From positions 1,302,001 to 1,366,000 of the forward strand of contig NZ_CP013372.1 in assembly GCF_001522585.2 (NCBI RefSeq): a stretch of 64,000 bases of DNA. The letters are read 5' to 3'. The notes beneath the pieces were generated by a model. That model was given only the letters and a program-made list of their open reading frames with translations, was not told the origin of the DNA and searched no databases. The first letter of the stretch is position 1. Each line of letters begins with the position of its first letter. Source of the stretch: Burkholderia sp. NRF60-BP8. GTDB lineage: Bacteria; Pseudomonadota; Gammaproteobacteria; Burkholderiales; Burkholderiaceae. Shown here piece by piece: positions 43,890 through 52,512 of the stretch. The position numbers and the translations under genes were made by a program.

Positions 43890-44747
43890 GTGCCGATTCC
43901 CGTTCTGTTCGCCGTTCTGTGCGCGGCGTTCCTGCACGCGTCATGGAATGCGCTGGTGCGCAGCAGCGGCGACCGGCTGCGTTCGGCTACGGTGCTGCAG
44001 ATCGCGATCGGGCTGTTCGCGCTGCTGTTCCTGCCGGCTGCCGCACCGATCGCGCCGGCGAGCTGGCTGTGCGTCGTCGCGTCGGCCGTGATCCACGTCG
44101 TCTATACGCTGCTGCTCGTCCGCGCGTACGAACACGGCGACCTGAGCGTCGCATATCCGGTCGCGCGCGGCACGGCGCCGCTGCTCGTCACGCTCGGCGC
44201 GGCGGCGTTCGCGGGCGAGCGCCTGAACGTCGGTGCGCAATGCGGGCTCGTGCTGATCTGCGCGGGCATCATGGCGATCGGGCTGGAACGCCGGCGCGGC
44301 GCGAAACACCGGATGACGCAGGTGCTGCCGACCGCGTTCGCGACCGGCGTGTCGATCGCGGCGTACAGCGTGGTCGACGGGGTCGGGGTGCGGGAGAGCG
44401 GCAGCACGGTCGGCTATACCGCGTGGATGTTCGTGCTGACGGGCGCGCTGATGGCCGCGTACTACCGGCTGCGGGCGGGACCGCTGCGGATGACGCAGGC
44501 GGTCGGCGAGACGGCGAAGGCCGCGTGCGGCGGCGTGTTCGCGGCGCTCGCCTATGGCATCGTGATCTGGGCGATGGATCGCGCGCCGATGGGGCCGGTG
44601 TCGGCGCTGCGGGAGACGAGCGTGGTCTTCGCGGCGCTGATTGCGCGCATCTACCTCGGCGAGCGGCTGACGCCGCGCCGGGCCGCCGGTTGCGCGGTGA
44701 TTGCAGCGGGAGCGTTGTTGATCGGTGCGTTCGAGGCGGCGAGCTGA
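43890..44747 (+). CDS. EamA/DMT-superfamily transporter
   Basis: 285 residues from GTG 43890 (GCGGAGG at 9 bases). About ten helices in two EamA repeats; each half ends in a conserved pattern (GTAPLLVTLGAAAFAGERL and VSALRETSVVFAALIARIYLGERL, residues split here). Exporters of amino acids or metabolites are common in the family; the substrate is unknown. It is convergent with the AsnC gene. Confidence 0.85.
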   Translation: MPIPVLFAVLCAAFLHASWNALVRSSGDRLRSATVLQIAIGLFALLFLPAAAPIAPASWLCVVASAVIHVVYTLLLVRAYEHGDLSVAYPVARGTAPLLVTLGAAAFAGERLNVGAQCGLVLICAGIMAIGLERRRGAKHRMTQVLPTAFATGVSIAAYSVVDGVGVRESGSTVGYTAWMFVLTGALMAAYYRLRAGPLRMTQAVGETAKAACGGVFAALAYGIVIWAMDRAPMGPVSALRETSVVFAALIARIYLGERLTPRRAAGCAVIAAGALLIGAFEAAS

Positions 44748-44774
44748 ACGCATCGGCCCTGCGCGCCGGGCGCG

Positions 44775-45248
44775 TCAGCTTTCCACCGGCATCGCGCTCG
44801 TGCACTTGATCTCGTCGAGGCATACGCTCGAATGCACGCCGCTCACGCCGGGAATGCGCATCAGCGTTTCGAGCAGGAACGTCGACAGCCCTTTCAGATC
44901 GTGCGCGACGACTTTCAGCACGTAGTCGATGTCGCCCGTCACCGAGAAGCATTCCTGAATCTGCGCGAGATCCGACACGAGTTTCTGGAACTTCGACAAA
45001 TCGCGGATATGCCCACGCTCCATCGTCACGTGCACGAACGCGGTGACGCCGAAGCCGAGCGTATCGGGGCACAGCCGCGTTTCGTAACGGCGGATCGCGC
45101 CGATCTCCTCCAGCCGCCGGTGGCGCCGCAAGGTCTGCGCGGGCGACAGGCCGACCGCCTTCGCCAGGTCGAGGTTCGACGCGCGGCCGTTCTCCTGCAA
45201 CACCGACAGCAAATGGCGATCGATGCGATCGAGGACCGGTTCAGGCAT
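44775..45248 (-). CDS. Lrp/AsnC-family transcriptional regulator
   Basis: 157 residues. N-terminal helix-turn-helix (LDRIDRHLLSVLQENGRASN, SPAQTLRRHRRLEEIGAI) and a C-terminal RAM ligand domain (GDIDYVLKVVAHDLKGLSTF). Divergent from the amino acid permease/TyrB pair and presumably responsive to an amino acid they handle. Confidence 0.92.
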   Translation of the reverse strand: MPEPVLDRIDRHLLSVLQENGRASNLDLAKAVGLSPAQTLRRHRRLEEIGAIRRYETRLCPDTLGFGVTAFVHVTMERGHIRDLSKFQKLVSDLAQIQECFSVTGDIDYVLKVVAHDLKGLSTFLLETLMRIPGVSGVHSSVCLDEIKCTSAMPVES

Positions 45249-45566
45249 TTTTGTTTCCTCATCTGTCTCCTGGATGCAATCTTATCTCATAATGTAGGGT
45301 TTGCATGAGCGGGTTACGCAACCCGATTTCGCCGTCGCAACGCTAAACTGACGCCGGATTTTCGTGTGCGGCCGCAGCAATGCGGCGTGGGCAACGAGTC
45401 GGCGGTCGATCTGGCCGCCCGCCGACGCGAATCGGACGCCCCGCGCGAGAATTGCAGTCCCCCAACTCGGCGGCTCCACGAACGGCCGCCGGCACAGCAA
45501 AACAGCGCCCGGCACACCGAGGCGCGCCGCACCGCGTCAGGCGGAGGCGGACAGAGTGGAGAAGAC
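45249..45566. promoter_or_regulatory. Divergent promoter region (318 bp) with hairpin at 45310-45325
   Basis: CGGGTTACGCAACCCG (45310-45325) is a perfect 6-bp inverted repeat with a 4-base spacer, placed 62 bases upstream of the AsnC start. The rest shows no ORF I trust. Lrp-type regulators often bind several degenerate sites here, so this repeat is only a candidate operator. Confidence 0.4.
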
Positions 45567-46952
45567 ATGGTTTCTGGAAACGAGAGCGACGGCCTGAAGC
45601 GCGGGCTGAAGAACCGACACATCCAGCTGATTGCGCTCGGCGGCGCGCTCGGCACGGGGCTGTTCCTCGGCATCGCGCAGACGATCAAGATGGCCGGCCC
45701 GTCCGTGCTGCTCGGCTATGCGGTGGCCGGCATCGTTGCGTTCTTCATCATGCGCCAGCTCGGCGAGATGGTGGTCGACGAGCCCGTCGCGGGGTCGTTC
45801 AGCTATTTCGCGAACAAGTACTTCGGCCACTTCACCGGCTTCCTGTCCGGCTGGAATTACTGGGTGCTGTACATCCTCGTCAGCATGGCCGAACTGTCCG
45901 CCGTCGGGATCTACGTGCAGTACTGGTGGCCGGGCGTGCCGACCTGGGTGTCGGCGCTCGTGTTCTTCGTCGCGATCAACCTGATCAACCTGACCAGCGT
46001 GAAGTCGTACGGCGAGACGGAATTCTGGTTCTCGATCGTCAAGGTTGCCGCGATCGTCGGGATGATCGGCTTCGGCGGCTGGCTGCTCGCGAGCGGTCAC
46101 GCGGGGCCGGAAGCGACCGTGCGGAACCTGTGGCAGCACGGCGGCTTCTTCCCGAACGGCGTGTCGGGCCTCGTGATGTCGATGGCCGCGATCATGTTCT
46201 CGTTCGGCGGGCTCGAGCTGGTCGGCATCACCGCGGCCGAGGCCGACGATCCGAAGCGCAGCATCCCGCGCGCGACCAACCAGGTCATCTACCGTATCCT
46301 GATTTTCTACATCGGCGCACTGGCCGTGCTGCTGTCGCTGTATCCGTGGGAGAAGGTCGTCAGCGGCGGCAGCCCGTTCGTGCTGATTTTCCATGCACTG
46401 AGCAGCAACCTGGTCGCGAACGTGCTGAACGTCGTCGTGCTGACGGCCGCGCTGTCGGTCTACAACAGCGGCGTGTACTGCAATAGCCGGATGCTGTTCG
46501 GCCTCGCGCAGCAGGGCAACGCGCCGAAGGTCCTGTGCTCGGTGAACAAGCGCGGCATCCCGCTCGCGGCGCTCGGCGCATCGGCGCTCGCGACCGGCGT
46601 GTGCGTGCTGGTCAACTACTTCATGCCGGGCAAGGCGTTCGAGGTGCTGATGGGCCTCGTCGTGTCGGCGCTGATCATCAACTGGGCGATGATCAGCCTG
46701 ATCCACCTGAAGTTCCGCCAGGCCAAGCAGGCTGCCGGGGAGAAGACTTCCTTCCGCAGTCTGGGCTATCCTTTCACGAATTACCTGTGCCTGGCATTCA
46801 TGGCCGGCATTCTCGTCGTGATGTACCTGACGCCGGATCTCCGCCTGTCGGTGTACCTGATCCCGGTATGGCTCGCGGTGCTCGCGATCGGGTATCGCTT
46901 CCGTCAGAAGAATGCGGGCTTTGCGGTGCACGACGGCGTTTCCGCCCGCTGA
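45567..46952 (+). CDS. Amino acid permease (APC superfamily, AroP/PheP/AnsP type)
   Basis: 461 residues, 12 helices. RGLKNRHIQLIALGGALGTG (residues 12-31) is the signature of the AAT family (AroP, PheP, AnsP, GabP), with GEMVVDEPVAGSFSYFANKY next. Pairing with an aromatic aminotransferase suggests aromatic amino acid uptake, though the family also moves Asn or Pro. GTGGAGAAGAC precedes ATG 45567. Confidence 0.87.
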   Translation: MVSGNESDGLKRGLKNRHIQLIALGGALGTGLFLGIAQTIKMAGPSVLLGYAVAGIVAFFIMRQLGEMVVDEPVAGSFSYFANKYFGHFTGFLSGWNYWVLYILVSMAELSAVGIYVQYWWPGVPTWVSALVFFVAINLINLTSVKSYGETEFWFSIVKVAAIVGMIGFGGWLLASGHAGPEATVRNLWQHGGFFPNGVSGLVMSMAAIMFSFGGLELVGITAAEADDPKRSIPRATNQVIYRILIFYIGALAVLLSLYPWEKVVSGGSPFVLIFHALSSNLVANVLNVVVLTAALSVYNSGVYCNSRMLFGLAQQGNAPKVLCSVNKRGIPLAALGASALATGVCVLVNYFMPGKAFEVLMGLVVSALIINWAMISLIHLKFRQAKQAAGEKTSFRSLGYPFTNYLCLAFMAGILVVMYLTPDLRLSVYLIPVWLAVLAIGYRFRQKNAGFAVHDGVSAR

Positions 46953-46998
46953 CGCAGGCCACGACCGACCCTTCTTCCAAACGAGAACGACTCAAGCC

Positions 46999-48201
46999 AT
47001 GTTCGAACACATCGACGCGTACCCGGGCGACCCGATCCTGACGCTCAACGAGAACTTCCAGAAAGATCCGCGCGATCGGAAGGTCAACCTGAGCATCGGC
47101 ATCTATTTCGACGCCGAAGGCCGGATTCCGGTGATGGGCGCCGTGCGCGAAGCCGAAACCGCGCTGCAGCGCGACAGCGGCCCGAAGCCGTACCTGCCGA
47201 TGGTCGGCCTGGCCGCGTACCGCGACGCCGTGCAATCGCTGGTGTTCGGCGCCGATCACCCGGCCCGCGCGGCCGGCCGCATCGCGACGCTGCAGACGCT
47301 CGGCGGCTCGGGCGCGCTGAAGGTCGGCGCCGATTTCCTGAAGCGCTATTTCCCGGATTCGCAGGTGTGGCTCAGCGACCCGAGCTGGGAAAACCATCGT
47401 TTCATCTTCGAGCGCGCCGGCTTTACGGTGAACACGTACCCGTACTACGACGAGGCGACGGGCGGCCTGAAGTTCGACGCGATGCTCGCGGCGATCGACG
47501 CGCTGCCGGCGCGCAGCATCGTGCTGTTGCACGCGTGCTGCCACAACCCGACCGGCGTCGATCTCGACGAAGGCCAGTGGGAGAAGCTGATCGACGTGAT
47601 CGAGGCGCGCGGGCTGCTGCCGTTCGTCGACATGGCGTACCAGGGCTTCGGCGCGGGCCTCGACGCGGACGCGTTCGCGGTGCGCGAGCTGGCCCGCCGC
47701 GGCGTGCCGACGCTCGTCGCGAACTCGTTCTCGAAGAACTTCTCGCTGTACGGCGAGCGCGTGGGCGGCCTGAGCGTCGTCTGCGAAGACGCGGCCGCGG
47801 CCGACCGCGTGCTCGGCCAACTGGCCGGCGCCGTGCGCTCGAACTACAGCAACCCGCAAACCTACGGCGCGAAGGTCGTCGCGGCCGTCCTCGGCACGCC
47901 GGCGCTGCGCAAGCAGTGGGAAGAGGAACTGTCGGCGATGTGCCGCCGCATCGCGCGGATGCGCCAGTCGATCCACGACGGCCTGCGCGACCACGTGAGC
48001 GGCGAAGCGCTCACACGCTACGTGAAGCAGCGCGGGATGTTCACGTACACGGGCCTGACCGAATCGCAGGTCGATGCGCTGCGCGAGGTGCACGGCGTGT
48101 ACATCCTGCGCTCGGGCCGGATGTGCGTCGCGGGCCTGAACGACTCGAACGTCGGCATCGTCGCGGACGCGATCGGCCAGGTGCTGAAGAGCGGCGTCTG
48201 A
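46999..48201 (+). CDS. tyrB: Aromatic amino acid aminotransferase (class I)
   Basis: 400 residues. PLP lysine in SFSKNFSLYGERVG, substrate Arg near LRSGRMCVAGL, and NPTGVDLDEGQW of the fold type I class Ib (AspC/TyrB). Interconverts aromatic amino acids and 2-oxoacids with glutamate, and may also act on aspartate. 46 bp after the permease, followed by a strong terminator; AsnC is the likely regulator. Confidence 0.9.
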   Translation: MFEHIDAYPGDPILTLNENFQKDPRDRKVNLSIGIYFDAEGRIPVMGAVREAETALQRDSGPKPYLPMVGLAAYRDAVQSLVFGADHPARAAGRIATLQTLGGSGALKVGADFLKRYFPDSQVWLSDPSWENHRFIFERAGFTVNTYPYYDEATGGLKFDAMLAAIDALPARSIVLLHACCHNPTGVDLDEGQWEKLIDVIEARGLLPFVDMAYQGFGAGLDADAFAVRELARRGVPTLVANSFSKNFSLYGERVGGLSVVCEDAAAADRVLGQLAGAVRSNYSNPQTYGAKVVAAVLGTPALRKQWEEELSAMCRRIARMRQSIHDGLRDHVSGEALTRYVKQRGMFTYTGLTESQVDALREVHGVYILRSGRMCVAGLNDSNVGIVADAIGQVLKSGV

Positions 48202-48234
48202 ACGCGGCGCGGCGGCGCGCCGCGCACGATGCGG

Positions 48235-48272
48235 AACCGGCTGTATCCCGTCGCGGGAGCAGCCGGTTTTTT
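48235..48272 (+). terminator. Rho-independent terminator after tyrB
   Basis: AACCGGCTG (48235-48243) pairs with CAGCCGGTT (48260-48268), 16-base loop that can itself fold (CCCG/CGGG), then TTTT. It ends the permease/tyrB operon. Confidence 0.88.
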
Positions 48273-48362
48273 GTTGGGCAGCCGTCATGTGCGGTGCCCG
48301 GCTGACGTACGCGCAGGCGCGGCGGTACGATCACGGGAACGCATGCACGACAGAGGAGCGAC

Positions 48363-48761
48363 ATGGGCATCCGGATCATCCAGCTCGGCACGCCGCGCGC
48401 GGCCGGCGAAGGCCTGCGGATCGGCACGGTGCGGCGGCCGCCGCGCGGCGTACCGAAAGCGGAATTCGCGTCGCGCAACTACTATGATGTATGGTTGCCG
48501 ACGCTGTCGCCGAGCCCCGAGCTCGTCGCGCTGGCGCAGGCCGCCGAAACCGACGCCGAATGGAAGGCGTTCAAGCGCCACTTCCGCGCGGAGATGGCGC
48601 ACGGCGATCCGGCGAAGGTGCTGGACCTGCTGGCCGCGCTGTCGGCGACCACCGCGTTCTCGATCGGCTGCTACTGCGACGACGAGCGCCATTGCCACCG
48701 CAGCGTGCTGCGCGAGCTGCTCGCGGAGCGCGGCGCGGCGATCGAGCCCGACGCGGGCTGA
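48363..48761 (+). CDS. DUF488 family protein
   Basis: 132 residues. The C-terminal CYCDDERHCHRSVLRELL is the DUF488 hallmark (Cys/His cluster). Members are small cytoplasmic proteins of unknown function. GAGGAGCGAC precedes ATG 48363. It stands at the left edge of the low-oxygen-type gene group. Confidence 0.85.
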   Translation: MGIRIIQLGTPRAAGEGLRIGTVRRPPRGVPKAEFASRNYYDVWLPTLSPSPELVALAQAAETDAEWKAFKRHFRAEMAHGDPAKVLDLLAALSATTAFSIGCYCDDERHCHRSVLRELLAERGAAIEPDAG

Positions 48762-48808
48762 AGCGGCGTCGGGCGGCCGCACCGCGATCGTGCGGTGCAG
48801 CGAACCGG

Positions 48809-48849
48809 TTGACGTGGGTCAAGCGCGCGGTCGCGCGCACCACTATGCT
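48809..48849 (+). promoter_or_regulatory. FNR-type box plus -10 element (class II promoter) before the DUF1488 gene
   Basis: TTGACGTGGGTCAA (48809-48822) has the FNR/CRP-family form TTGA-N6-TCAA with fully palindromic arms TTGAC and GTCAA. TATGCT at 48844-48849 fits a -10 element and puts transcription start near 48856, so the box is centred about 41 bases upstream, the classic FNR activating position. The FNR gene is 1.1 kb away. Confidence 0.75.
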
Positions 48850-48872
48850 CTCGTCATGGAGCCATCGCGACG

Positions 48873-49163
48873 ATGACAGGCCGACAGATGCACATCACTT
48901 TCCCACCCGAGCCGCCGGAATACTGCGCGCGCGACCTGGTCGTCGCGTTTTCCGCGCTGGTCGACGGGCGGTGCGTCCAGTGCGCGGTCACCGCCGAGGC
49001 GCTGGAAGACCATTTCGGCGCGCGCTCGCTGCTCGAACGCGATCTGCTGAGCGCATTCGACGCGCACCGGCCGGCCATCGAGGCCATGGCACGACGAATG
49101 CTGGAGGAAATCGGCGGCCGGCCGGTGCTGCTGCACAGCGGGCACTTCCGGCTCGAAGGCTGA
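48873..49163 (+). CDS. DUF1488 family protein
   Basis: 96 residues (ATG 48873; ATG 48888 is an equally possible start, MHITFPPEPP). Contains VVAFSALVDGRCVQCAVTAE and ALEDHFGA, the DUF1488 pattern. Function unknown. Downstream of an FNR-type promoter and followed after 16 bp by another small gene with a strong ribosome-binding site, so likely first in a short operon induced at low oxygen (inference). Confidence 0.75.
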   Translation: MTGRQMHITFPPEPPEYCARDLVVAFSALVDGRCVQCAVTAEALEDHFGARSLLERDLLSAFDAHRPAIEAMARRMLEEIGGRPVLLHSGHFRLEG

Positions 49164-49179
49164 TACCGCAGGAGGGCGC

Positions 49180-49419
49180 ATGACACTGCAGGGCAACATT
49201 CACGAACGCGACTGGTCGGTCGAAGTGGAGACGCGCCCGTGCGAATCGGGCGAGTTCCGCTGCCGCGTGTCGGTCGAGCACGGCGCCGGCGCCGCGCGGT
49301 TTCATCATACGTTCGAGCACAGCCACGCGTATCCGACCGAGCGCGAGGCGATGATCGAAGGGTTGCGGGCCGGCATGACATGGATCGAGATGAAGGCGTC
49401 GCAGACCTTCAACGTATGA
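49180..49419 (+). CDS. Small hypothetical protein of the low-oxygen group
   Basis: 79 residues: RDWSVEVETRPCESGEFRCR, then FHHTFEHSHAYPTEREAMIE. A strong AGGAGG precedes ATG 49180. Looks like a small mixed alpha/beta protein with no signal peptide. I recognise no family. Likely cotranscribed with the DUF1488 gene. Confidence 0.7.
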   Translation: MTLQGNIHERDWSVEVETRPCESGEFRCRVSVEHGAGAARFHHTFEHSHAYPTEREAMIEGLRAGMTWIEMKASQTFNV

Positions 49420-49573
49420 ACAGGTCCGCGCGGCGAAGCGCGGGCAGACGACCGGCCGGCCGCGATCGAAACATGCGCGCCGCGCCGCGGGAAACACCCG
49501 TGCCGCCGCATCGCGAGGCGGCCGGCACATGCAAGGCGGTCGACGAGCGGGCGGCCCCGTCAGGAGAGACGAC

Positions 49574-49924
49574 ATGGGCGTGGGCATGCAGATCGCCTGC
49601 CTCGGATTCACGGGTTCGGCAGCGCTCGAGGCCGAAGCCGGCGCGCAACTCGTGCGGCTCGAACGGTTTCGCGCGTGGATCGACGGCTGCCAACTCGCGA
49701 TCGAATCGCGCATGGCGGCCGATGGGGCGTGCCTGTACGACGTGCGGCTCGACCTGACGATGCACGGCGCGGTGCGCCGATCGCTGCCGCCGTGCGTCGG
49801 CGCCGACGTGGACGATGCGCTGCGCCGCGCGTTCGCGCAGGCCGAACAGGCGCTGATCGCGTGGCAGGCGGGCGCCGCAACGGCGGCGCTGCGCGACGCG
49901 GCGGCGGGCGACGCGATCCGGTAA
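49574..49924 (+). CDS. HPF/RaiA-like ribosome-associated protein (tentative)
   Basis: 116 residues, ATG 49574 with AGGAG upstream. The pattern AALEAEAGAQLVRLERFRAW, then CQLAIESRM and YDVRLDLTMHG, then DVDDALRRAFAQAEQAL follows the sigma-54 modulation/HPF fold (helix-strands-helix). It would lower translation by parking ribosomes during oxygen or nutrient limitation. Sequence is divergent, so the call is tentative. Convergent with the FNR gene. Confidence 0.6.
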   Translation: MGVGMQIACLGFTGSAALEAEAGAQLVRLERFRAWIDGCQLAIESRMAADGACLYDVRLDLTMHGAVRRSLPPCVGADVDDALRRAFAQAEQALIAWQAGAATAALRDAAAGDAIR

Positions 49925-49953
49925 TGCCGCGCCGGCCGTCGTGCCCCCGTACG

Positions 49954-50733
49954 TCAGACCTGCGCGAGCGCTTGCGCGTCGATGATGCGCACGCGCTTGC
50001 CGCGCGTTTCGACGAGCGCTTCGCGATGGAACCGCGAGAACATCCGGCTGACGGTTTCGAGCTTCATCCCGAGATAGCAGCCGATTTCCTCGCGCGTCAT
50101 CCGCAGGTTGAATTCCGTCGCCGAATAGCCGCGCGCCTCGAACCGCGACGACAGGTTCAGCAGGAAATGCGCGACGCGCTGCTCGGCCGACATCGTGCCG
50201 AGCAGCAGCATCTGGCTCGATTCGCGCACGATTTCGCTGCTCAGCATCTGGTAGAGGAAGTGCTGCATCGGCTTCATTTCGCGGCACGCGGCTTCGAGCG
50301 CGCCGAACGGGATGATGCACACCACGCTGTCTTCCAGCGCGATCGCGTCGCAGCAGTGCTGGCCGCCGCCGATGCCGTCCATCCCGAGCGTTTCGCCGGC
50401 GATCTGGAAGCCCGTCACGTGCTCGCGGCCGTCGCGATGCATCATCACCGTCTTGAACGAACCCGCGCGCACCGCATAGATGCTCTGGAACGGATCGTCG
50501 GTGCGAAACAGCGCGTCGCCCTGGCGAATCTGTCGCGTCGTGCAGATGATCGCGTCGAGGCGGCCGTATTCGGCGGCCGTCAGGTGCGGCGGCAGGCACA
50601 TCGAGCGCATCGCGCAGGCCGAGCAGCGGGCGGCCGGATGCTTGACGGCGTCGGCGCGCGCGGCCGGGCGCAGGGCAATCGGGGGCCGGGATACGACGGA
50701 CACGTCGGCGGCGCAGGCGGTGGCGGTGGACAT
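49954..50733 (-). CDS. fnr: FNR-type oxygen-sensing regulator (CRP/FNR family)
   Basis: 259 residues from ATG 50733. All four cluster cysteines of E. coli FNR are at matching spacing: Cys37-x2-Cys40-x5-Cys46 and Cys139 (93 residues later, as Cys29 to Cys122). So a [4Fe-4S] oxygen sensor is expected. The recognition helix ETVSR (226-230) is the FNR type that reads TTGA half-sites. cNMP-like beta-roll at about 60-160. Likely acts on the two TTGAC-N4-GTCAA boxes here. The receiver gene lies 17 bp upstream on the same strand. Confidence 0.9.
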   Translation of the reverse strand: MSTATACAADVSVVSRPPIALRPAARADAVKHPAARCSACAMRSMCLPPHLTAAEYGRLDAIICTTRQIRQGDALFRTDDPFQSIYAVRAGSFKTVMMHRDGREHVTGFQIAGETLGMDGIGGGQHCCDAIALEDSVVCIIPFGALEAACREMKPMQHFLYQMLSSEIVRESSQMLLLGTMSAEQRVAHFLLNLSSRFEARGYSATEFNLRMTREEIGCYLGMKLETVSRMFSRFHREALVETRGKRVRIIDAQALAQV

Positions 50734-50749
50734 GAGTCGCTCCGGCTCG

Positions 50750-51154
50750 TCAGGGGCGGTGCACGCGAGCGCGCACCAAGGATTCGATGACACGGCACGC
50801 GGCGTCGAATTCGACGGTCTTGTCGAAGAAATAGTCGGCTCCCGCCGTCGCGCATGCCTCCCTGAATGCCGGCGCCGAGTGATTCGTCAGCACGATCGTG
50901 ACGATGCGCGGCGCGGCCTTCGACAGCATCCCGATCAGGTCGAGGCCGCTGCCGTCCGCGAGCCGCACGTCGACGATCACCACGTCCGCGCGACTGCTGC
51001 GGATATGCGTCCACGCGTCGTGGCCGTCTTCCGCTTCGCCCACGACGACGACGCCGCGGATCGCGCCGACGAGCAGCGCGATCCGCTGGCGGACGGCGAC
51101 GGCGTGATCGACGAGGAACACCCTGAGCGCGGCGGGTGACAGGCTGGCATTCAT
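50750..51154 (-). CDS. Stand-alone response-regulator receiver protein
   Basis: 134 residues, a REC domain only. Phospho-acceptor Asp in VIVDVRLADGSG, conserved Lys in FFDKTVEF, and Thr in IVLTNHS. Only one acidic residue (FLVDHA) replaces the usual DD pair at the N-terminal end. No output domain, so it may be a phosphate sink or protein-interaction switch. It precedes the FNR gene by 17 bp, probably one operon. Confidence 0.87.
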   Translation of the reverse strand: MNASLSPAALRVFLVDHAVAVRQRIALLVGAIRGVVVVGEAEDGHDAWTHIRSSRADVVIVDVRLADGSGLDLIGMLSKAAPRIVTIVLTNHSAPAFREACATAGADYFFDKTVEFDAACRVIESLVRARVHRP

Positions 51155-51207
51155 GCCGGCAGTATCGTGTTGCGCCGCCGAAATTGGAATCGGCCGAATT
51201 GGAACTT

Positions 51208-51250
51208 CGTGTAGGCCGCTTCGACACGGTGTAGGGCGTTTCCTACACCG
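51208..51250. promoter_or_regulatory. Three GTGTAGG half-sites upstream of the receiver/FNR operon
   Basis: CGGTGTAGG (51227-51235) and CCTACACCG (51242-51250) are exact 9-bp inverted arms with a 6-base spacer. A further direct copy GTGTAGG at 51209 is exactly 20 bp (two helical turns) before the copy at 51229. They lie 55-95 bp upstream of the receiver start. Likely a response-regulator or similar dimer binding site. Confidence 0.6.
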
Positions 51251-51313
51251 CGTACGGGAAACCGCCGGCGTGGCCCGGCGACGCGATGCCGCGCGAACGA
51301 TCGCGCGTCCGGG

Positions 51314-52249
51314 TCAGCCGGCGCGGCGCGCGGCCAGCGCGTCGCGCGCGGTGCGGCACGCGGCCAGGTCCCACGCGGCGCAGCCGACGCTCTTGAACAG
51401 CAGCGGGCCGCCGCCGGCGAACGTGCCGTTCAGCACGTCGGCGAGCGACGCGACGTGCCGCCAGTCGACCTGCGCAACGATCAGATCGCCGGCTTCGTGG
51501 CGCGCGCCGGCCGGATCGTCGACGACGAGCCGGCTGCCATGCACCGTGCTCGCGTCGATCTCGGCGGCATCCGCGGTGAACGCGCCGACGCCGACCACGA
51601 GCCGACCTTCGCGCGCGGCTTCGCGGTAGACGGGCGTGCGGCTCGTCGTCAGCGTGACGACCACGTCGATCGCATCGGGAACCGCGTCGCCGTCGAGCGG
51701 CGCGAGTCGCGGCGCATGCGTGCGGTGAGCGGCGCAGAAGGCGGCCGCGCTGTCCGCCGTCGTGCCGCGCACGCGAAGGCGCGCTTCCGGAAAGATCGCC
51801 GCGAGCGCTTCCGCGTGATTGGCCGCCTGCTTGCCGGTGCCGATCAGCAGGATGTCTTGGGGCGCGGCGCCATGCAGCGCCTGGATGCCGAGCGCGGTGA
51901 TCGCCGCCGTGCGGCGGCCGGTGACGGTCGGGCCGTCGAGCGCGAAGCGCATTGCGCCGGTGGCGGCGTCGTACGCGGTGACCTGGCCGAGGATCGTCGG
52001 CAGCCCGCGTGCGCCGTTGCCGGGACACACGTTCACGAGTTTGTGGCTCGCCAGGTCGTGGGCGCTCGACGGCATCGACAGCATCACGCCGCCGCCTTGC
52101 AGCGGCACGACGAGGCGTTCGGGGCTGACGATGTCGCCCGCCGCATATTCGACGACCGCTTGCCTGAGCGTGGCGAGCAGCGCCGGGTAGTCGAGCAGGG
52201 CGGCCGTGTCGGCTGCGTCGAAAACGGGAATCGGGGAAGAGGCGGTCAT
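51314..52249 (-). CDS. lhpI: Delta1-pyrroline-2-carboxylate reductase (ornithine cyclodeaminase/mu-crystallin family)
   Basis: 311 residues. The dinucleotide motif GTGKQA (137-142), Lys70 (SHKLVN) and Arg113 (GRRTAA) are the family binding residues. It would reduce delta1-pyrroline-2-carboxylate to L-proline. The neighbouring proline-racemase-family protein is of the trans-3-hydroxyproline dehydratase type, which makes exactly that substrate. Family members may instead be ornithine cyclodeaminases, but the context favours LhpI. Divergent from a GntR regulator. Confidence 0.82.
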   Translation of the reverse strand: MTASSPIPVFDAADTAALLDYPALLATLRQAVVEYAAGDIVSPERLVVPLQGGGVMLSMPSSAHDLASHKLVNVCPGNGARGLPTILGQVTAYDAATGAMRFALDGPTVTGRRTAAITALGIQALHGAAPQDILLIGTGKQAANHAEALAAIFPEARLRVRGTTADSAAAFCAAHRTHAPRLAPLDGDAVPDAIDVVVTLTTSRTPVYREAAREGRLVVGVGAFTADAAEIDASTVHGSRLVVDDPAGARHEAGDLIVAQVDWRHVASLADVLNGTFAGGGPLLFKSVGCAAWDLAACRTARDALAARRAG

Positions 52250-52512
52250 CGTGTACGTCGTGGGCGTCGGTAAGCGTGAACGGCGGACGCATGCCGCGCC
52301 CGCCACGGGTCTGCCGGATACCGCGACACCGGGCAGTGTGGATCGAATCTATACCACTTGCTGGCGCGCCGGCAACCCAGAAAATAAAGCGCGTCGTGGA
52401 TTTTGGTTCTAATATCCGGCCAGAAGGCTCGCCGCTGCCGCACTGGCCGCGCCGCTCCGGTATAGTGCGAACCCATTCCAGATCCACGCCCCGAACGGGC
52501 AGGAGCCATACG

